A DNA stretch of 64,000 nt from Avibacterium volantium. Its GTDB lineage: Bacteria > Pseudomonadota > Gammaproteobacteria > Enterobacterales > Pasteurellaceae. Numbering within the stretch: the first letter of the stretch is position 1; every line of letters starts with the position of its first letter. Location of the stretch: positions 591,001-655,000 of the forward strand of contig NZ_LR134167.1 of NCBI RefSeq assembly GCF_900635775.1, in the 5' to 3' direction. The notes beneath the pieces were generated by a model. That model was not told the DNA's origin. It saw nothing but the letters and a program-made list of their open reading frames with translations, and made no database searches. Below are positions 35,755 to 46,098 of this stretch, piece after piece. Position numbers and translations under genes: made by a program.

Positions 35755-37782
35755 GTGTCTTTTTCTGCTTTTATTCATAAAAGATCATCGTTTAACCCCT
35801 TTGTTATAGGGGCAACTTTATTACTGGTTATTTTGTTGCTCGTTGCAACGTTAATTTTGCCAGAAAAAACCACCGCACTTTTAAACTGGGCGAAAGCGGG
35901 CGTGTTTGCGAATTTTAGCTGGTTTTATATTTTAGCCTTTTCCGTTTTTCTTTGTTTCTTATTCGTGTTGTCGGTCAGTAGTTTGGGCAATATCAAACTG
36001 GGGAGCAATGAAGAAGAACCTGAATTTTCTTTCCTTTCTTGGCTAGCGATGTTATTTGCCGCTGGAATGGGGGTTGGGTTGATGTTCTTTGGAGTGGCTG
36101 AACCGCTCACCCATTATTTTTCCACCATCACCACAGGATCTGCTGAACATAAACAACAAGAAGCCTTATTGCATACCTTTTTCCACTGGGGAATTCACGC
36201 TTGGGCAGTGTATGGCGTGATCGCCTTAGCGCTCGCCTATTTTGGTTTCCGTTATAAATTGCCGCTGGCGTTGCGTTCTTGCTTTTATCCTTTATTGAAA
36301 GATCGTATTAACGGCAAGATCGGCGATGTGATTGATATTATGGCGTTAGTCGCCACCCTATTCGGGATTATCACCACCCTCGGATTTGGTGCGGCACAGC
36401 TCGGTGCAGGGCTAACTCAGCTTGGCGTGGTGGCTGAAAATAGTTTCGGCTTGCAAACGGTGATTATCGTTGTGGTGATGTCCATTGCGGTATTTTCCGC
36501 CATTTCAGGGGTGGGCAAAGGGGTGAAATTACTCAGCGAAATCAATCTAGGCTTAGCCCTCGCTTTAATGTTGTTTATTTTAATCGCAGGCCCAACCCTG
36601 TATTTGCTCACCACATTTAGCGATAACATTGGCATTTATTTGAGCAATTTAGTACGCCTAAGTTTTAAAACCTATGCGTACGAAACAGAAAACACTGCGT
36701 GGTTCACTGGTTGGACAGTGCTTTATTGGGCGTGGTGGTGTTCGTGGGCGCCATTTGTGGGCTTGTTTATCGCGCGTATTTCCCGCGGACGCACCATTCG
36801 CGAATTTATTTTCGGCGTGCTAGCCGTGCCAAGTTTATTCTGCGTCTTGTGGTTCACCGTGTTTGGCAACAGTGCGATTTGGTTAGAGCTAAACGTGGCA
36901 GAGGGGGCATTACACGCGTTCACCTCCGCACCAGAAAAATTATTGTTTAAATTCTTAGATTATTTACCGTTCTCTGCACTTACAGGCACCTTAGCCTTAG
37001 TGATTATTTCCCTATTTTTCATTACTTCGGCAGATTCAGGCATTTATGTGCTGAATAATATGGCATCACGGGATAAAAGCCTTTCCGCACCGCGTTGGCA
37101 AGCCATAATGTGGGGCGCGGTGATGATGGTATTAGCTATTGTGTTAATGCGTGAAGGTGGACTAGGCACACTACAAACAATGACCTTATTGGTGGCACTA
37201 CCGTTTGCAATGTTGATGTTAATAATGTGTGTGAGCTTATGGAAAGGCTTGAATGCGGATCAAAAATACTTCGCCGCCAAAGTCACCCCAACCAGCTTGT
37301 TATGGACAGGGGAAAAATGGAAAGATCGCTTAGGACAAATGCTCAACCAAACGCAGGAAAAGGATATTGTGAAATTCTTAAAACGCACCGCCTTGCCTGC
37401 AATGCGTGAGCTACGCCAAGAGTTAGTGGAAGTTTACAGCCTGAATGTGGACGTTGTGCCATCGCTTGAGGCAGAAGAGCCAAGCGTGGAACTGATCATC
37501 AAAAAAGAATCAATGCGTGATTTTATGTATGGAGTGAAATCCGTAAGCCACGAAATTGCCTCACAGTTGGTTGATGATGAAAACCTCCCGCATATTCAGC
37601 ATTCCGTCACTTACCAGCCGATGACTTACTTCGCTGACGGTCGTACGGGCTATGATGTGCAATATATGACACGTAACGAACTCATCGCCGATATTTTGCG
37701 TCAATATGAACGCTATCTCAGCTTGCTAGAAGACGTGGGGCAAGAGCTAATGTCGCACGAGCAAACGGAGCTGGCGGAATAA
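35755..37782 (+). CDS. BCCT-family betaine/carnitine/choline transporter (BetT-like)
   Basis: The 675-residue protein has about 12 membrane helices and the BCCT signature WAWWCSWAPFVGLFIARISRGRTIREF (about 325-350), whose tryptophans form the quaternary-amine box. The N-terminal FAAGMGVGLMFFGVAEP is also typical. A long C-terminal cytoplasmic tail (about 500-675) as in E. coli BetT probably tunes activity to osmotic stress. It starts with GTG behind AAAGGAG. No choline dehydrogenase genes are nearby, so it may serve choline uptake for other uses such as cell-surface phosphorylcholine; that is speculation. H. influenzae has a close relative annotated betT. Confidence 0.88.
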   Translation: MSFSAFIHKRSSFNPFVIGATLLLVILLLVATLILPEKTTALLNWAKAGVFANFSWFYILAFSVFLCFLFVLSVSSLGNIKLGSNEEEPEFSFLSWLAMLFAAGMGVGLMFFGVAEPLTHYFSTITTGSAEHKQQEALLHTFFHWGIHAWAVYGVIALALAYFGFRYKLPLALRSCFYPLLKDRINGKIGDVIDIMALVATLFGIITTLGFGAAQLGAGLTQLGVVAENSFGLQTVIIVVVMSIAVFSAISGVGKGVKLLSEINLGLALALMLFILIAGPTLYLLTTFSDNIGIYLSNLVRLSFKTYAYETENTAWFTGWTVLYWAWWCSWAPFVGLFIARISRGRTIREFIFGVLAVPSLFCVLWFTVFGNSAIWLELNVAEGALHAFTSAPEKLLFKFLDYLPFSALTGTLALVIISLFFITSADSGIYVLNNMASRDKSLSAPRWQAIMWGAVMMVLAIVLMREGGLGTLQTMTLLVALPFAMLMLIMCVSLWKGLNADQKYFAAKVTPTSLLWTGEKWKDRLGQMLNQTQEKDIVKFLKRTALPAMRELRQELVEVYSLNVDVVPSLEAEEPSVELIIKKESMRDFMYGVKSVSHEIASQLVDDENLPHIQHSVTYQPMTYFADGRTGYDVQYMTRNELIADILRQYERYLSLLEDVGQELMSHEQTELAE

Positions 37783-37806
37783 TTTAAGCGATAGCAACGA
37801 ATAAAA

Positions 37807-37853
37807 ACAAAGTGCGGTCAAAAAAATGATAGAATTTTGCACCGCACTTTTTT
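37807..37853. terminator. USS-dyad terminator after the BCCT gene
   Basis: AAGTGCGGT (37809-37817) and ACCGCACTT (37841-37849) form the arms of a stem across a loop of 23 nt. The right arm is followed by a T-run. Confidence 0.8.
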
Positions 37854-37893
37854 ACGCGAGCTTTTCTCGCTTTTGATGTTTATGGAGAACTTT

Positions 37894-39678
37894 ATGGATA
37901 CCGCATTTATTTTATCTGCCATTGTTGGCTTGGGTATTGTGGCACAATGGCTGGCTTGGTATTTAAAACAGCCCTCAATTTTATTTTTATTGCTGATCGG
38001 CATTGTAGTCGGCCCCGTGTTGAATTTATTCAACCCTGATGCTATTTTGGGCGATTTGCTCTTTCCTTTTATTTCCCTTGGCGTTGCTGTCATTCTCTTT
38101 GAGGGAGCGTTAACCCTCGAATTTGACGAAATAAAACAACACGGCAAAGTGGTGCAACTTTTGGTGTCGCTCGGAATGCTGATTACCGTCAGCGTGATTT
38201 CTGTTGCCACTTATTTTCTCTTTGAGGTGGATTGGCGCATCGCCTTGCTGTTCGGCACATTGGTGTGCGTAACTGGGCCAACGGTGATTGTGCCATTGTT
38301 GCGTAGCGTTCGCCCAAATAGCAACATCGCCAATATTCTCAAATGGGAAGGCATTATCATTGACCCAATCGGTGCGATCGCTGTGGTGTTGGTGTATGAA
38401 TACATTATTTCTGGCGGTGAAGCCAGTGAAATCGGCACCTTTGCCAAAATCATTGCCGTAGCAGGCGTGATTGGAATGGCTGGTGCGTGGTTGCTGGCTA
38501 ATCTGATTAAACGCCATATGATCCCTGAATATTTGCGCAACGTGTTCGTGCTTGCTTACATTTTGCTGTTATTCACTGCGTCAAACCATTTCGCCCACGA
38601 ATCAGGGCTATTAACGGTTACCGTGCTGGGCGTGGCATTGGCAAACTGGAAAGGCTTTCCAAAAGATCATATTTTAGAATTTAAAGAATCCCTGACCGTT
38701 TTGCTGATTTCCACCCTGTTTATCATTTTAGCTGCGCGGGTGAATTTAGAACATCTGACAAGCGTGGGAATGGCAGGCATTTTGCTGTTATTCGTAGCAA
38801 TGTTTATCGCTCGTCCGCTTGCCATTTGGTTTTCGTCTATTGGCTCAAGTTTAACTTTAAATGAAAAGTTGATGATTAGCTGGATTGGCCCGCGCGGGAT
38901 TGTCGCCGCAGCTATTTCTTCTCTCTTCGCGATTAAATTGCAAGACACCCAAATTCAAGGCGTGGAATTGCTTGTGCCGTTAGTGTTCACGATTATTATT
39001 GGTACGGTGCTAATTCAAGGCTTAGGGGCAAAAACCATTGCAAAATTGTTGAATGTGCAAGAATCGGTGTACAAAGGCGTGTTGATTATTGGTTCAAATC
39101 CTGTGGCGCTAGCCATTGCGAAATCCTTAAAAGATCAAAATGTGGACGTATTGGTCGCAAGCCGCCATTATAACGAAGTAGCAAAAGCCAGAATGTTGGG
39201 GCTGCGTACTTACTACGGTAACCCAGTTTCTACCCACGCCGATGGGCATTTGGATCTTATCGGGTTGGGCAATATGTTCGCCATTAGTACGGACAAAGAA
39301 CTCAATACCTTGTCGGAAATTCATTATCGCCACGAATTTGATAAAGAAAACATTTACCGCATTCGTTTCAGCGATGATAACAATCCAACGGAACGTTATG
39401 ATATTCAAGACAACTACCGTTCCAACTGGCTTTTCGGCAAAAATGTAACCTACGCAAAATTAGCCAGTATGCTGGCGAAAAATGCGCGTGTTAAGGTAAC
39501 CAATCTTACTGATAGCTACACTTATCAAGATTACAAAACCACCAACAAACAATTTGTGCCGTTATATACCATTGATGATAAAGGCTTTATTTCTATTATC
39601 AATGATGAACAAACGATCCCAACTAACTGCCGTATTGTAGCGTTAGTAGCGGAAGAAGAAACGGCGAAAAGCGCATAA
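37894..39678 (+). CDS. CPA1-type cation:proton antiporter with TrkA-N domain
   Basis: The 594-residue protein starts at ATG 37894 behind GGAGAAC; the longer frame opening at 37837 runs through the USS terminator. Residues about 1-385 form the 12-13-helix exchanger with VCVTGPTVIVPLLRSVRP and WEGIIIDPIGAIAVV, where the aspartate is the probable ion-binding residue. A RCK/TrkA-N nucleotide-binding domain (about 395-520) begins GVLIIGSNPVALAIAKSL. Such proteins exchange Na+ or K+ for H+ and are gated by a nucleotide ligand. Ion choice cannot be read from the sequence. Confidence 0.87.
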   Translation: MDTAFILSAIVGLGIVAQWLAWYLKQPSILFLLLIGIVVGPVLNLFNPDAILGDLLFPFISLGVAVILFEGALTLEFDEIKQHGKVVQLLVSLGMLITVSVISVATYFLFEVDWRIALLFGTLVCVTGPTVIVPLLRSVRPNSNIANILKWEGIIIDPIGAIAVVLVYEYIISGGEASEIGTFAKIIAVAGVIGMAGAWLLANLIKRHMIPEYLRNVFVLAYILLLFTASNHFAHESGLLTVTVLGVALANWKGFPKDHILEFKESLTVLLISTLFIILAARVNLEHLTSVGMAGILLLFVAMFIARPLAIWFSSIGSSLTLNEKLMISWIGPRGIVAAAISSLFAIKLQDTQIQGVELLVPLVFTIIIGTVLIQGLGAKTIAKLLNVQESVYKGVLIIGSNPVALAIAKSLKDQNVDVLVASRHYNEVAKARMLGLRTYYGNPVSTHADGHLDLIGLGNMFAISTDKELNTLSEIHYRHEFDKENIYRIRFSDDNNPTERYDIQDNYRSNWLFGKNVTYAKLASMLAKNARVKVTNLTDSYTYQDYKTTNKQFVPLYTIDDKGFISIINDEQTIPTNCRIVALVAEEETAKSA

Positions 39679-39682
39679 AAAT

Positions 39683-39725
39683 AAGTGCGGTGGAAAAAAT
39701 GGAAATTTTTCACCGCACTTTGTTT
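39683..39725. terminator. USS-dyad terminator between the antiporter gene and polA
   Basis: AAGTGCGGTG at 39683 pairs with CACCGCACTT ending at 39720, with further A-T pairing inside, and a T-rich stretch follows. The flanking genes are convergent, so it likely serves both. Confidence 0.85.
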
Positions 39726-39752
39726 TTCTAATTGCACGCTTATCAACGCGAA

Positions 39753-42617
39753 TTAATGGGCTTCGTCCCAGTTTTCCCCAACGCCCACATCTACAATCAG
39801 CGGCACTACAAGCTCGGCGGCATTTTGCATTAGAGATTGAATTTGCGAGCGGTAGTGATCTACGCGGTCGGTTTTCACTTCAAACACCAATTCATCGTGG
39901 ACTTGCATAATCATTGCGATATTCGGATCTTGCGCAATGGCGCTGTCAATGGCGATCATCGCACGCTTAATAATATCCGCCGCCGTGCCTTGCATTGGGG
40001 CGTTGATCGCCACACGCTCTGCGCCTTTTCTGCGCATTGCGTTGCTCGATTGAATCTCAGGCAGATACAAACGGCGTCCGAACAAGGTTTCCACATAGCC
40101 TTGCTGTTTGGCTTTTTCGCGAATATCAGTCATAAAGGTTTGCACACCGGGATAGCGTTGGAAATACAAATCCATATATTTTTGCGCATCGCCACGAGGA
40201 ATGCCAAGCTGACGAGAAAGCCCAAACGCGCTCATTCCATAAATGAGTCCAAAGTTAATGGCTTTTGCACTGCGACGTTGTTCGCTGGTAACCTCATCAA
40301 GTGGCACGCCAAAAATCTCTGCAGCGGTGGAACGGTGAATATCCTTGCCTTGTTGGAATGCACTAATCAAGCCTTGATCTTGCGATAAATGCGCCATTAT
40401 GCGCAGTTCGATTTGAGAATAATCCGCCGCGATGATTTTATACCCTTCGCGCGCAATAAAGGCTTGGCGAATGCGGCGTCCTTCTTCATTACGAATAGGG
40501 ATATTCTGCAAGTTTGGATCGCTGGAAGAAAGCCGCCCCGTTACCGTTACCGCTTGATGATAAGAGGTGTGAATCCGCCCTGTGCGTGGATTGATCATCA
40601 GCGGAAGTTTGTCCGTATAAGTGGATTTTAATTTCGCTAAACCACGGTGTTCAATGAGCAATTTCGGCACAATATGCCCTTGTTGCGCCAACTCTTCCAA
40701 CACTTCTTCATTGGTGGAAGGCGCGCCTTTTGGGGTTTTGGCGATAATCGGTAAACCAAGCTTTTCAAACAGGATTTCTTGTAATTGTTTGGTGGACGCA
40801 AGGTTGAAATTTTCCCCTGCCGCCTGATGCACTTGGCTTTCAAGTGAGGTCAATTTTTCGCTAATTTCTTGCGATTGTGCGAGTAAGGTTTGGCTGTCCA
40901 CCAACACGCCGTTGCGTTCAATGCGTGATAACACGCCCACCAACGGCATTTCGATGTCATCAAATAACTTGACCAAACTTTCCGTTTGCGCCAATTCTGG
41001 CCATAGGGTTTGGTGTAATTTCATTGTGATGTCCGCATCTTCCGCGGCATATTCACTGGCTTGTTCGATAGCAATTTTATCAAAAGTGAGCTGTTTTTTG
41101 CCCTTGCCAGCAATGGCTTCAAATTCAATGGTTTGATGGTCCAAATGGCGTTTGGCAAGCTCGTCCATATTGTGTCGCCCTGTGCTGTTTAGCACATAGG
41201 ATTCCAACATGGTGTCGAAACGCACGCCTTGTAGCGCAATGCCGTGATTGGCGAATACGGTGAGATCGTATTTGATATTTTGTCCCACTTTTTCAATCTG
41301 CGGATTTTCCAATAAAGGCTTGAGCGCCGCTAAACATTGCTGTTTGTCTAACTGGCTCGGCACACGTTCAAAATAGGTTTCGGTTGCGTCTGCGCTGCCG
41401 AATAAATCCCCTTGTGATTGGCTTTCACGCGCCACTTCGTGCAAATGATCAAGGGGGATATAGCAGGCTTCGCCATTTTCTAAAGCAAAAGAAATGCCTA
41501 CCAAGTTCGCTTGCATTACATCTAAATTATCGGTTTCCGTATCCACTGCAATGAGTTTAACGTGCTGAATTTTATTCAGCCATTCATCGAGCTTGGCTTG
41601 GCTATCCACGGTTTCATACAAAGTGCGGTCGATTTTTACCGAATTTTTCACCGCACTTTTTGTCACCGTTTCATTTTGTGCTGTCGGCGTGGCAAATTTG
41701 GCGCTTTGTAAATCCCCTTTGGTCAAACCGCTTTCGCCGTCCATCACTTCATTTAGCCAACGCTTAAACTCATAGCGCGCGAAATATTCCACTAATTCAT
41801 CACGCTGATTTTGCCCAAGCGTGAGTTCTTCTGGCTTCACCGCTAACGGCACATCAGTTTTGATGGTCGCAAGAATGTAAGACAAATCTGCATCAGCTTT
41901 GGCGGCAAGCAATTTTTCGCCTAATTTTTTCGCGCCGCGAATAGGCAGCTCCGCCACTTTTTCCAAATTGGCATAAATCTCTGCCATACTGCCAATGCCT
42001 TGCAAAAGCCCAAGTGCGGTTTTTTCGCCCACGCCAGCCACACCGGGGATATTGTCCGCGCTGTCGCCCATTAAGGCTAAATAATCAATAATTAACTCAG
42101 GCGGAATGCCATATTTTTCAATCACGCCCTCGCGATCCAGCAGGCTGTTATTCATTGTGTTGATAAGCATAATGTTATCGTCCACCAACTGCGCCATATC
42201 CTTATCGCCCGTGCTAATCAACACTTTTTGGCCTGCCTGAGAAGCCTGCACCGCAAGCGTGCCGATAACATCGTCCGCTTCCACCCCTTCAATGGATAAA
42301 AGCGGAATACCAAGGGCTTTGATAATGGCGTGCAAGGGCTGAATTTGCTTGCGCAAATCATCAGGCATCGGCGGACGGTGCGATTTATATTGCTCAAATA
42401 ATTCATCACGGAAAGTTTTCCCTTTGGCATCAAACACCACCGCAATATGGCTCGGCTGCACCTGCGCAATCAAACTTTTCAGCATATTCAACACGCCATA
42501 CATCGCCCCCGTTGGCTCGCCAAGGGAATTGGTGAGCGGTGGAAACGCGTGGAACGCACGATACAAATAAGACGATCCGTCCACTAACACAAGCGGATTT
42601 TCTTCAATTTTAGCCAT
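39753..42617 (-). CDS. polA: DNA polymerase I
   Basis: The 954-residue protein has all three domains. The 5'-nuclease (about 1-290) shows [34 protein letters not shown] and [17 protein letters not shown]. The 3'-5' exonuclease-like domain (about 345-540) starts near [11 protein letters not shown]. The polymerase has DYSQIELR, the O-helix [21 protein letters not shown] and VHDELVFEV. It is about 25 residues longer than E. coli Pol I; part of this is a linker (about 295-330) whose codons carry an opposed pair of uptake signals near 41625 and 41651. It ends beside a USS-dyad terminator. No Spot 42-like RNA follows it, unlike in E. coli. Confidence 0.97.
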   Translation of the reverse strand: MAKIEENPLVLVDGSSYLYRAFHAFPPLTNSLGEPTGAMYGVLNMLKSLIAQVQPSHIAVVFDAKGKTFRDELFEQYKSHRPPMPDDLRKQIQPLHAIIKALGIPLLSIEGVEADDVIGTLAVQASQAGQKVLISTGDKDMAQLVDDNIMLINTMNNSLLDREGVIEKYGIPPELIIDYLALMGDSADNIPGVAGVGEKTALGLLQGIGSMAEIYANLEKVAELPIRGAKKLGEKLLAAKADADLSYILATIKTDVPLAVKPEELTLGQNQRDELVEYFARYEFKRWLNEVMDGESGLTKGDLQSAKFATPTAQNETVTKSAVKNSVKIDRTLYETVDSQAKLDEWLNKIQHVKLIAVDTETDNLDVMQANLVGISFALENGEACYIPLDHLHEVARESQSQGDLFGSADATETYFERVPSQLDKQQCLAALKPLLENPQIEKVGQNIKYDLTVFANHGIALQGVRFDTMLESYVLNSTGRHNMDELAKRHLDHQTIEFEAIAGKGKKQLTFDKIAIEQASEYAAEDADITMKLHQTLWPELAQTESLVKLFDDIEMPLVGVLSRIERNGVLVDSQTLLAQSQEISEKLTSLESQVHQAAGENFNLASTKQLQEILFEKLGLPIIAKTPKGAPSTNEEVLEELAQQGHIVPKLLIEHRGLAKLKSTYTDKLPLMINPRTGRIHTSYHQAVTVTGRLSSSDPNLQNIPIRNEEGRRIRQAFIAREGYKIIAADYSQIELRIMAHLSQDQGLISAFQQGKDIHRSTAAEIFGVPLDEVTSEQRRSAKAINFGLIYGMSAFGLSRQLGIPRGDAQKYMDLYFQRYPGVQTFMTDIREKAKQQGYVETLFGRRLYLPEIQSSNAMRRKGAERVAINAPMQGTAADIIKRAMIAIDSAIAQDPNIAMIMQVHDELVFEVKTDRVDHYRSQIQSLMQNAAELVVPLIVDVGVGENWDEAH

Positions 42618-42775
42618 AAGATTCTCGATAACTGTGATGAAAAATGAGAGATATTATAGCGGAAAGTGCGGTGGGATTTTGAAAAATTTTGCAAGAATAA
42701 GCTGACAATGCACAACGCGCCCCATTATAATCGCCCGAATTAATTGATTGAACGCTGAAAAGTGAAGCACAAACT

Positions 42776-43214
42776 ATGAATATCATCACCGTAACAGACC
42801 GCGAAACCTTGCCTTTAGACCACTTGCTTAATCTCTGGCAAGCCAGCGTGGAAGCCACTCATCACTTCTTATCCAAAGAAGAAATCGCCGCCATTCGCCC
42901 TTATGTGCCAGAAGCCCTCAAAGGCGTGGAGCATTTAATTACTGGTGGAAAAAGACAGTGAAATCGTGGGCTTTATGGGCATCAACGGCACAAAATTAGA
43001 AATGCTCTTCATCGCCCCAGAACAGCGCGGCAAAGGCATCGGCAAAACCTTATTACAGCACGGCATTGCGGAATTGGGTGTGAATAGCCTAACTGTCAAT
43101 GAACAAAACCCACAAGCAGTGGGCTTTTACCAGCACATGGGCTTTCAGACGGTGGAACGCCACGAGTTGGACGAACAGGGCAATCCGTATCCGATTTTAA
43201 TTATGAAAAAATAA
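42776..43214 (+). pseudogene. yjaB: Frameshifted GNAT acetyltransferase (YjaB-like)
   Basis: Two overlapping frames together make a full GNAT protein of about 145 residues. The first (42776-42961) reads MNIITVTDRETLPLDHLLNLWQ, continues to SVEATHHFLSKEE, and then runs off into GGKRQ. The second frame continues with VEKDSEIVGFMGINGTKLEMLF, the acetyl-CoA loop IAPEQRGKGIGKTLL, and NEQNPQAVGFYQHMGF. Joined, they align with E. coli YjaB end to end (VDATHDFLS; NVNEQNEQAVGFYKKVGF). One extra base near 42951, in ACTGGTGGAAAAA, explains the break. It could be a true pseudogene, a phase-variable site or a sequencing error. Confidence 0.85.
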
Positions 43215-43247
43215 CACTTGAATTTGGGTTTGAGAGATTAAGCGACA

Positions 43248-44195
43248 ATGCAAGGAAAAATCCAACGCGCACAAGGTTGTTTATTAGGGCAGCTGGCAGG
43301 TGATGCACTGGGGAGTTTGGTAGAGTTTTTATCGCCAGAAATGATTCGCAAGAAATACCCCAATGGTGTTCGTAAATTAGAAGATGGCGGCACTTGGGAT
43401 ACCATTGCAGGTCAACCGACAGATGATTCTGAAATGGCTTTATTGCTAGCGCGCTACTTAGTGAAAACAGGTACTTATAATGCGAAAGAGATGCAAAATG
43501 CTTATCTGTTTTGGCTTAATTCGCAGCCATTTGATTGTGGAATGACCATTGCTTCTGCGCTGTTAGGGAGAAAAAATCCAAATAGTCAAGCCAATGGTGC
43601 TTTGATGCGCATTAGTCCTTTAGGGATTTTTGGGGCAAATTATCCACTGGCAACCGTGGCAAATTGGGCAATACAAGATGCTCAACTGACTCATTCTAAC
43701 CCTGTTTGCTTACAAGCAAATGCACTAATGGCTATGGCTATCGCCGAAGCGGTTAATCAAAATATTGATGCTAAAACTCTGTTTGTTAAAATCAAACACT
43801 GGGCGCAGACATTGACAGTCGATGATTTATTACTTCAAGCTATTGAAGAATCAGAGATCGCCCCGCCAAAAGATTACATTACTCAACAGGGTTGGGTGAT
43901 CATTGCCTTTCACAATATGCTATGGCAGTTGCAACACGCGGAAAGTCTTGAAAGCGGTGTGATTGATACCGTAATGCGTGGTGGGGATACGGATACCAAC
44001 GCCGCCATTTGTGGCGCACTATTGGGAGCCGTTTATGGCATTAAAGCCATTCCTGAACAATGGCTAACAGCGATTTTAAATTGTCGCCCTTCTATAGATC
44101 TTCCTTCTATAAAACGACCACGCCCTAAATGTTTTTGGCCAGCTGATGCGCTAGAATTAGCTGAGCAACTTGTTAACCCGAGTTCAAAAAATTGA
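43248..44195 (+). CDS. ADP-ribosylglycohydrolase family protein
   Basis: The 315-residue protein is an all-helical ADP-ribosylglycohydrolase (DraG/ARH group). Metal ligands are visible in GQPTDDSEMAL (Thr58, Asp59, Asp60) and MRGGDTDTNAAICGALLGA (Asp247, Asp249). The N-terminal GCLLGQLAGDALGSLVEF is also typical. Such enzymes remove ADP-ribose from protein or nucleic acid side chains or split small ADP-ribosyl compounds. No dinitrogenase system, toxin ADP-ribosyltransferase or macrodomain gene is in the window, so the target is unknown. It lies 33 bp after the frameshifted acetyltransferase, with a weak ribosome site. Confidence 0.88.
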   Translation: MQGKIQRAQGCLLGQLAGDALGSLVEFLSPEMIRKKYPNGVRKLEDGGTWDTIAGQPTDDSEMALLLARYLVKTGTYNAKEMQNAYLFWLNSQPFDCGMTIASALLGRKNPNSQANGALMRISPLGIFGANYPLATVANWAIQDAQLTHSNPVCLQANALMAMAIAEAVNQNIDAKTLFVKIKHWAQTLTVDDLLLQAIEESEIAPPKDYITQQGWVIIAFHNMLWQLQHAESLESGVIDTVMRGGDTDTNAAICGALLGAVYGIKAIPEQWLTAILNCRPSIDLPSIKRPRPKCFWPADALELAEQLVNPSSKN

Positions 44196-44241
44196 GAAAT
44201 GGTACTCGATAACTAGCTAAAATCTCCATTTTTAAATAATT

Positions 44242-44284
44242 AATTAGGGAGAGTTTGGGTTGGTGCCTAGTGCAACCCCTAATT
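44242..44284. other. Stacked hairpin between convergent genes
   Basis: AATTAG pairs with CTAATT on the outside and GGGTTG with CAACCC on the inside. AT-rich DNA flanks both sides. It may act as a weak terminator for the ADP-ribosylglycohydrolase gene and mtlR; there is no clean T-run. Confidence 0.4.
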
Positions 44285-44321
44285 TAAAAATAAATAAGTG
44301 CGGTGTTTTTTTGTCAAGTTT

Positions 44322-44831
44322 TTACAATGGGCTTTCCACCTGCAACCGTTCGTAAATCTCATTGATGGTGAGCATTAAACAAGAGCGTACCAATTTTTCT
44401 TTGCGTTGCATTTTAATTTGGTAGCTAAGAGAATCGGGATCTTCTTTGTCTTCGGGAAAGTTCAGCAGAGTTTTGTCTTGCTGCAAATGTAAACCTTGCA
44501 TAAATTCAATCACTATCGGATCAAAAAAGCGGTATTCTTTTTCATCATTATTGAGCTTTTCTTTGAATTTGATGAAGGCATTAAGATCTTCAAAAACGTG
44601 GTGATCGATCACACCAAGCCCCAATAACACTTTCAGGCGAATGGCGAGATCAAAAAGTGGGCCTGACGTCATAAATAACGAGTCCACCACGGATTTCACC
44701 GCAAAATCCGTTTTGCGGAAAACACGATTGATAAGGCTGTCCACAGCGTCATCAAATAATGCGACACTGGCGGTAATAAAGCCACGAATAGACGTGGCTT
44801 CACTGAGTTTTTCGTAAATAGGATCGTCCAA
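44322..44831 (-). CDS. mtlR: Mannitol operon repressor MtlR
   Basis: The 169-residue helical protein matches the enterobacterial MtlR family: TSIRGFITASVALFDDAVDSLINRVFRKTDFAVKSVVDSL, then SGPLFDLAIRLKVLLGLGVI, and the C-terminal KEKLVRSCLMLTINEIYERL. E. coli MtlR represses mtlAD but contains no classical DNA-binding motif and acts indirectly. It is the last gene of mtlA-mtlD-mtlR, 45 bp after mtlD. Confidence 0.92.
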   Translation of the reverse strand: MDDPIYEKLSEATSIRGFITASVALFDDAVDSLINRVFRKTDFAVKSVVDSLFMTSGPLFDLAIRLKVLLGLGVIDHHVFEDLNAFIKFKEKLNNDEKEYRFFDPIVIEFMQGLHLQQDKTLLNFPEDKEDPDSLSYQIKMQRKEKLVRSCLMLTINEIYERLQVESPL

Positions 44832-44876
44832 TGATGCCTTCCTAAATAGGGTGAATAAAGATACTGCTGTTCACTT

Positions 44877-46031
44877 TTACGCTGCAAGTTGTTGATAGGC
44901 TTGAGCTATTTGCTCAATCACTGTCTTATCTTGCAATTCTGTATATTTTTCTAGCGTATTAATCACACCATTTTGCGTTAAGGATTGCGCTAGCTCTTGT
45001 GCCTGTGGATCATTTTCATTGCGATAGCACAGCGCGGTTGCCACAGCTTGTTCTAAATGTTGATGCGGCAGTTGATATTCTAGCGTTCCGCGTAATGGTT
45101 TGATTAGGCGATCATTATAACTGAGTTTACGCAAAGGCTCACGTCCTACACGATCCACATCATCGACTAAATAAGGATTAGCAAATCGAGCCAAGATTTT
45201 TTCAATATAAGCGGCGTGTGCTTGTGGATCAAATCCGTAACGTTTAATCAGAACTGCGCCACTTTCTTCCATTACCGCTTTAACAAAAGCACGCACTTGC
45301 GGATCTTCAATGCTTTCTTTGACAAATTGGTAGCCTTTTAATTTGCCGTAATATGCCGTTACCGCGTGGCCCGTATTTAGCGTAAACAATTTACGTTCTA
45401 CAAACGCCATTAGATTATCCGTTTGTTCCATTCCCGCAATTTTGGGGATTGGCCCTTTGAACTGGGTTTTATCCACAATCCATTCGCTAAATTCTTCCAC
45501 CGTAACCAACAGCGGATCTTGCGGATCAAGTTGCACTGGCGGCACAATGCGATCCACCGCACTATCCACAAAGCCAACCAATGCGTCCACTTGTTGCTGC
45601 TGTTTTTCATCTAAATATTGAAAAACCTGCTCTTTCAAGAAACTCGTACCACGCACCATATTTTCGCACGCAATAATGTTGAGTGGTTGTTTATTCCCAG
45701 CTTCAAGACGAGCCACCAAGCCTTTGGCAATGGTGCTAGCAATAATTTTTAGTACATTTGGCCCAACGGCAGTGGTGACTAAATCCACTTGCTGAAATAA
45801 GTCAATCAGAGCATTTTCATCTTTTGAATTAACGCCAGTTACATTAGATACTTGCTCAATTCGATTAACTTTTTCGCCCACCACTTTTACGTTGTAGCTT
45901 TTCTGTTCTTGCAATAATCGAATAACGTCATCATTCACATCGGCAAAAATCACTTCAATACCACTGTCTGCGAGCAATTTTCCGATGAAACCTCGTCCGA
46001 TATTTCCTGCCCCAAAATGTAATGCTTTCAT
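44877..46031 (-). CDS. mtlD: Mannitol-1-phosphate 5-dehydrogenase
   Basis: MtlD oxidises mannitol-1-phosphate to fructose-6-phosphate with NAD+. The 384-residue protein (E. coli 382) starts [24 protein letters not shown] at ATG 46031, an NAD-binding Rossmann motif, behind GGAG. The catalytic lysine region of this polyol dehydrogenase family is seen in [17 protein letters not shown]. An earlier in-frame start at 46097 would add residues lying in the mtlA-mtlD gap. It sits between mtlA and mtlR, and a USS (near 46092) lies in the gap before it. Confidence 0.96.
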   Translation of the reverse strand: MKALHFGAGNIGRGFIGKLLADSGIEVIFADVNDDVIRLLQEQKSYNVKVVGEKVNRIEQVSNVTGVNSKDENALIDLFQQVDLVTTAVGPNVLKIIASTIAKGLVARLEAGNKQPLNIIACENMVRGTSFLKEQVFQYLDEKQQQQVDALVGFVDSAVDRIVPPVQLDPQDPLLVTVEEFSEWIVDKTQFKGPIPKIAGMEQTDNLMAFVERKLFTLNTGHAVTAYYGKLKGYQFVKESIEDPQVRAFVKAVMEESGAVLIKRYGFDPQAHAAYIEKILARFANPYLVDDVDRVGREPLRKLSYNDRLIKPLRGTLEYQLPHQHLEQAVATALCYRNENDPQAQELAQSLTQNGVINTLEKYTELQDKTVIEQIAQAYQQLAA

Positions 46032-46098
46032 TTTTTTCTCCAATAACATCAATAATGAGAAATGGCATCGCAAAAACGATGCCATTTTTGACCGCACT

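Noticed and set aside
39721..39752. Search for a Spot 42-like RNA next to polA
   Set aside because: Only the USS-dyad terminator and a short gap are present; no promoter or second hairpin fits.
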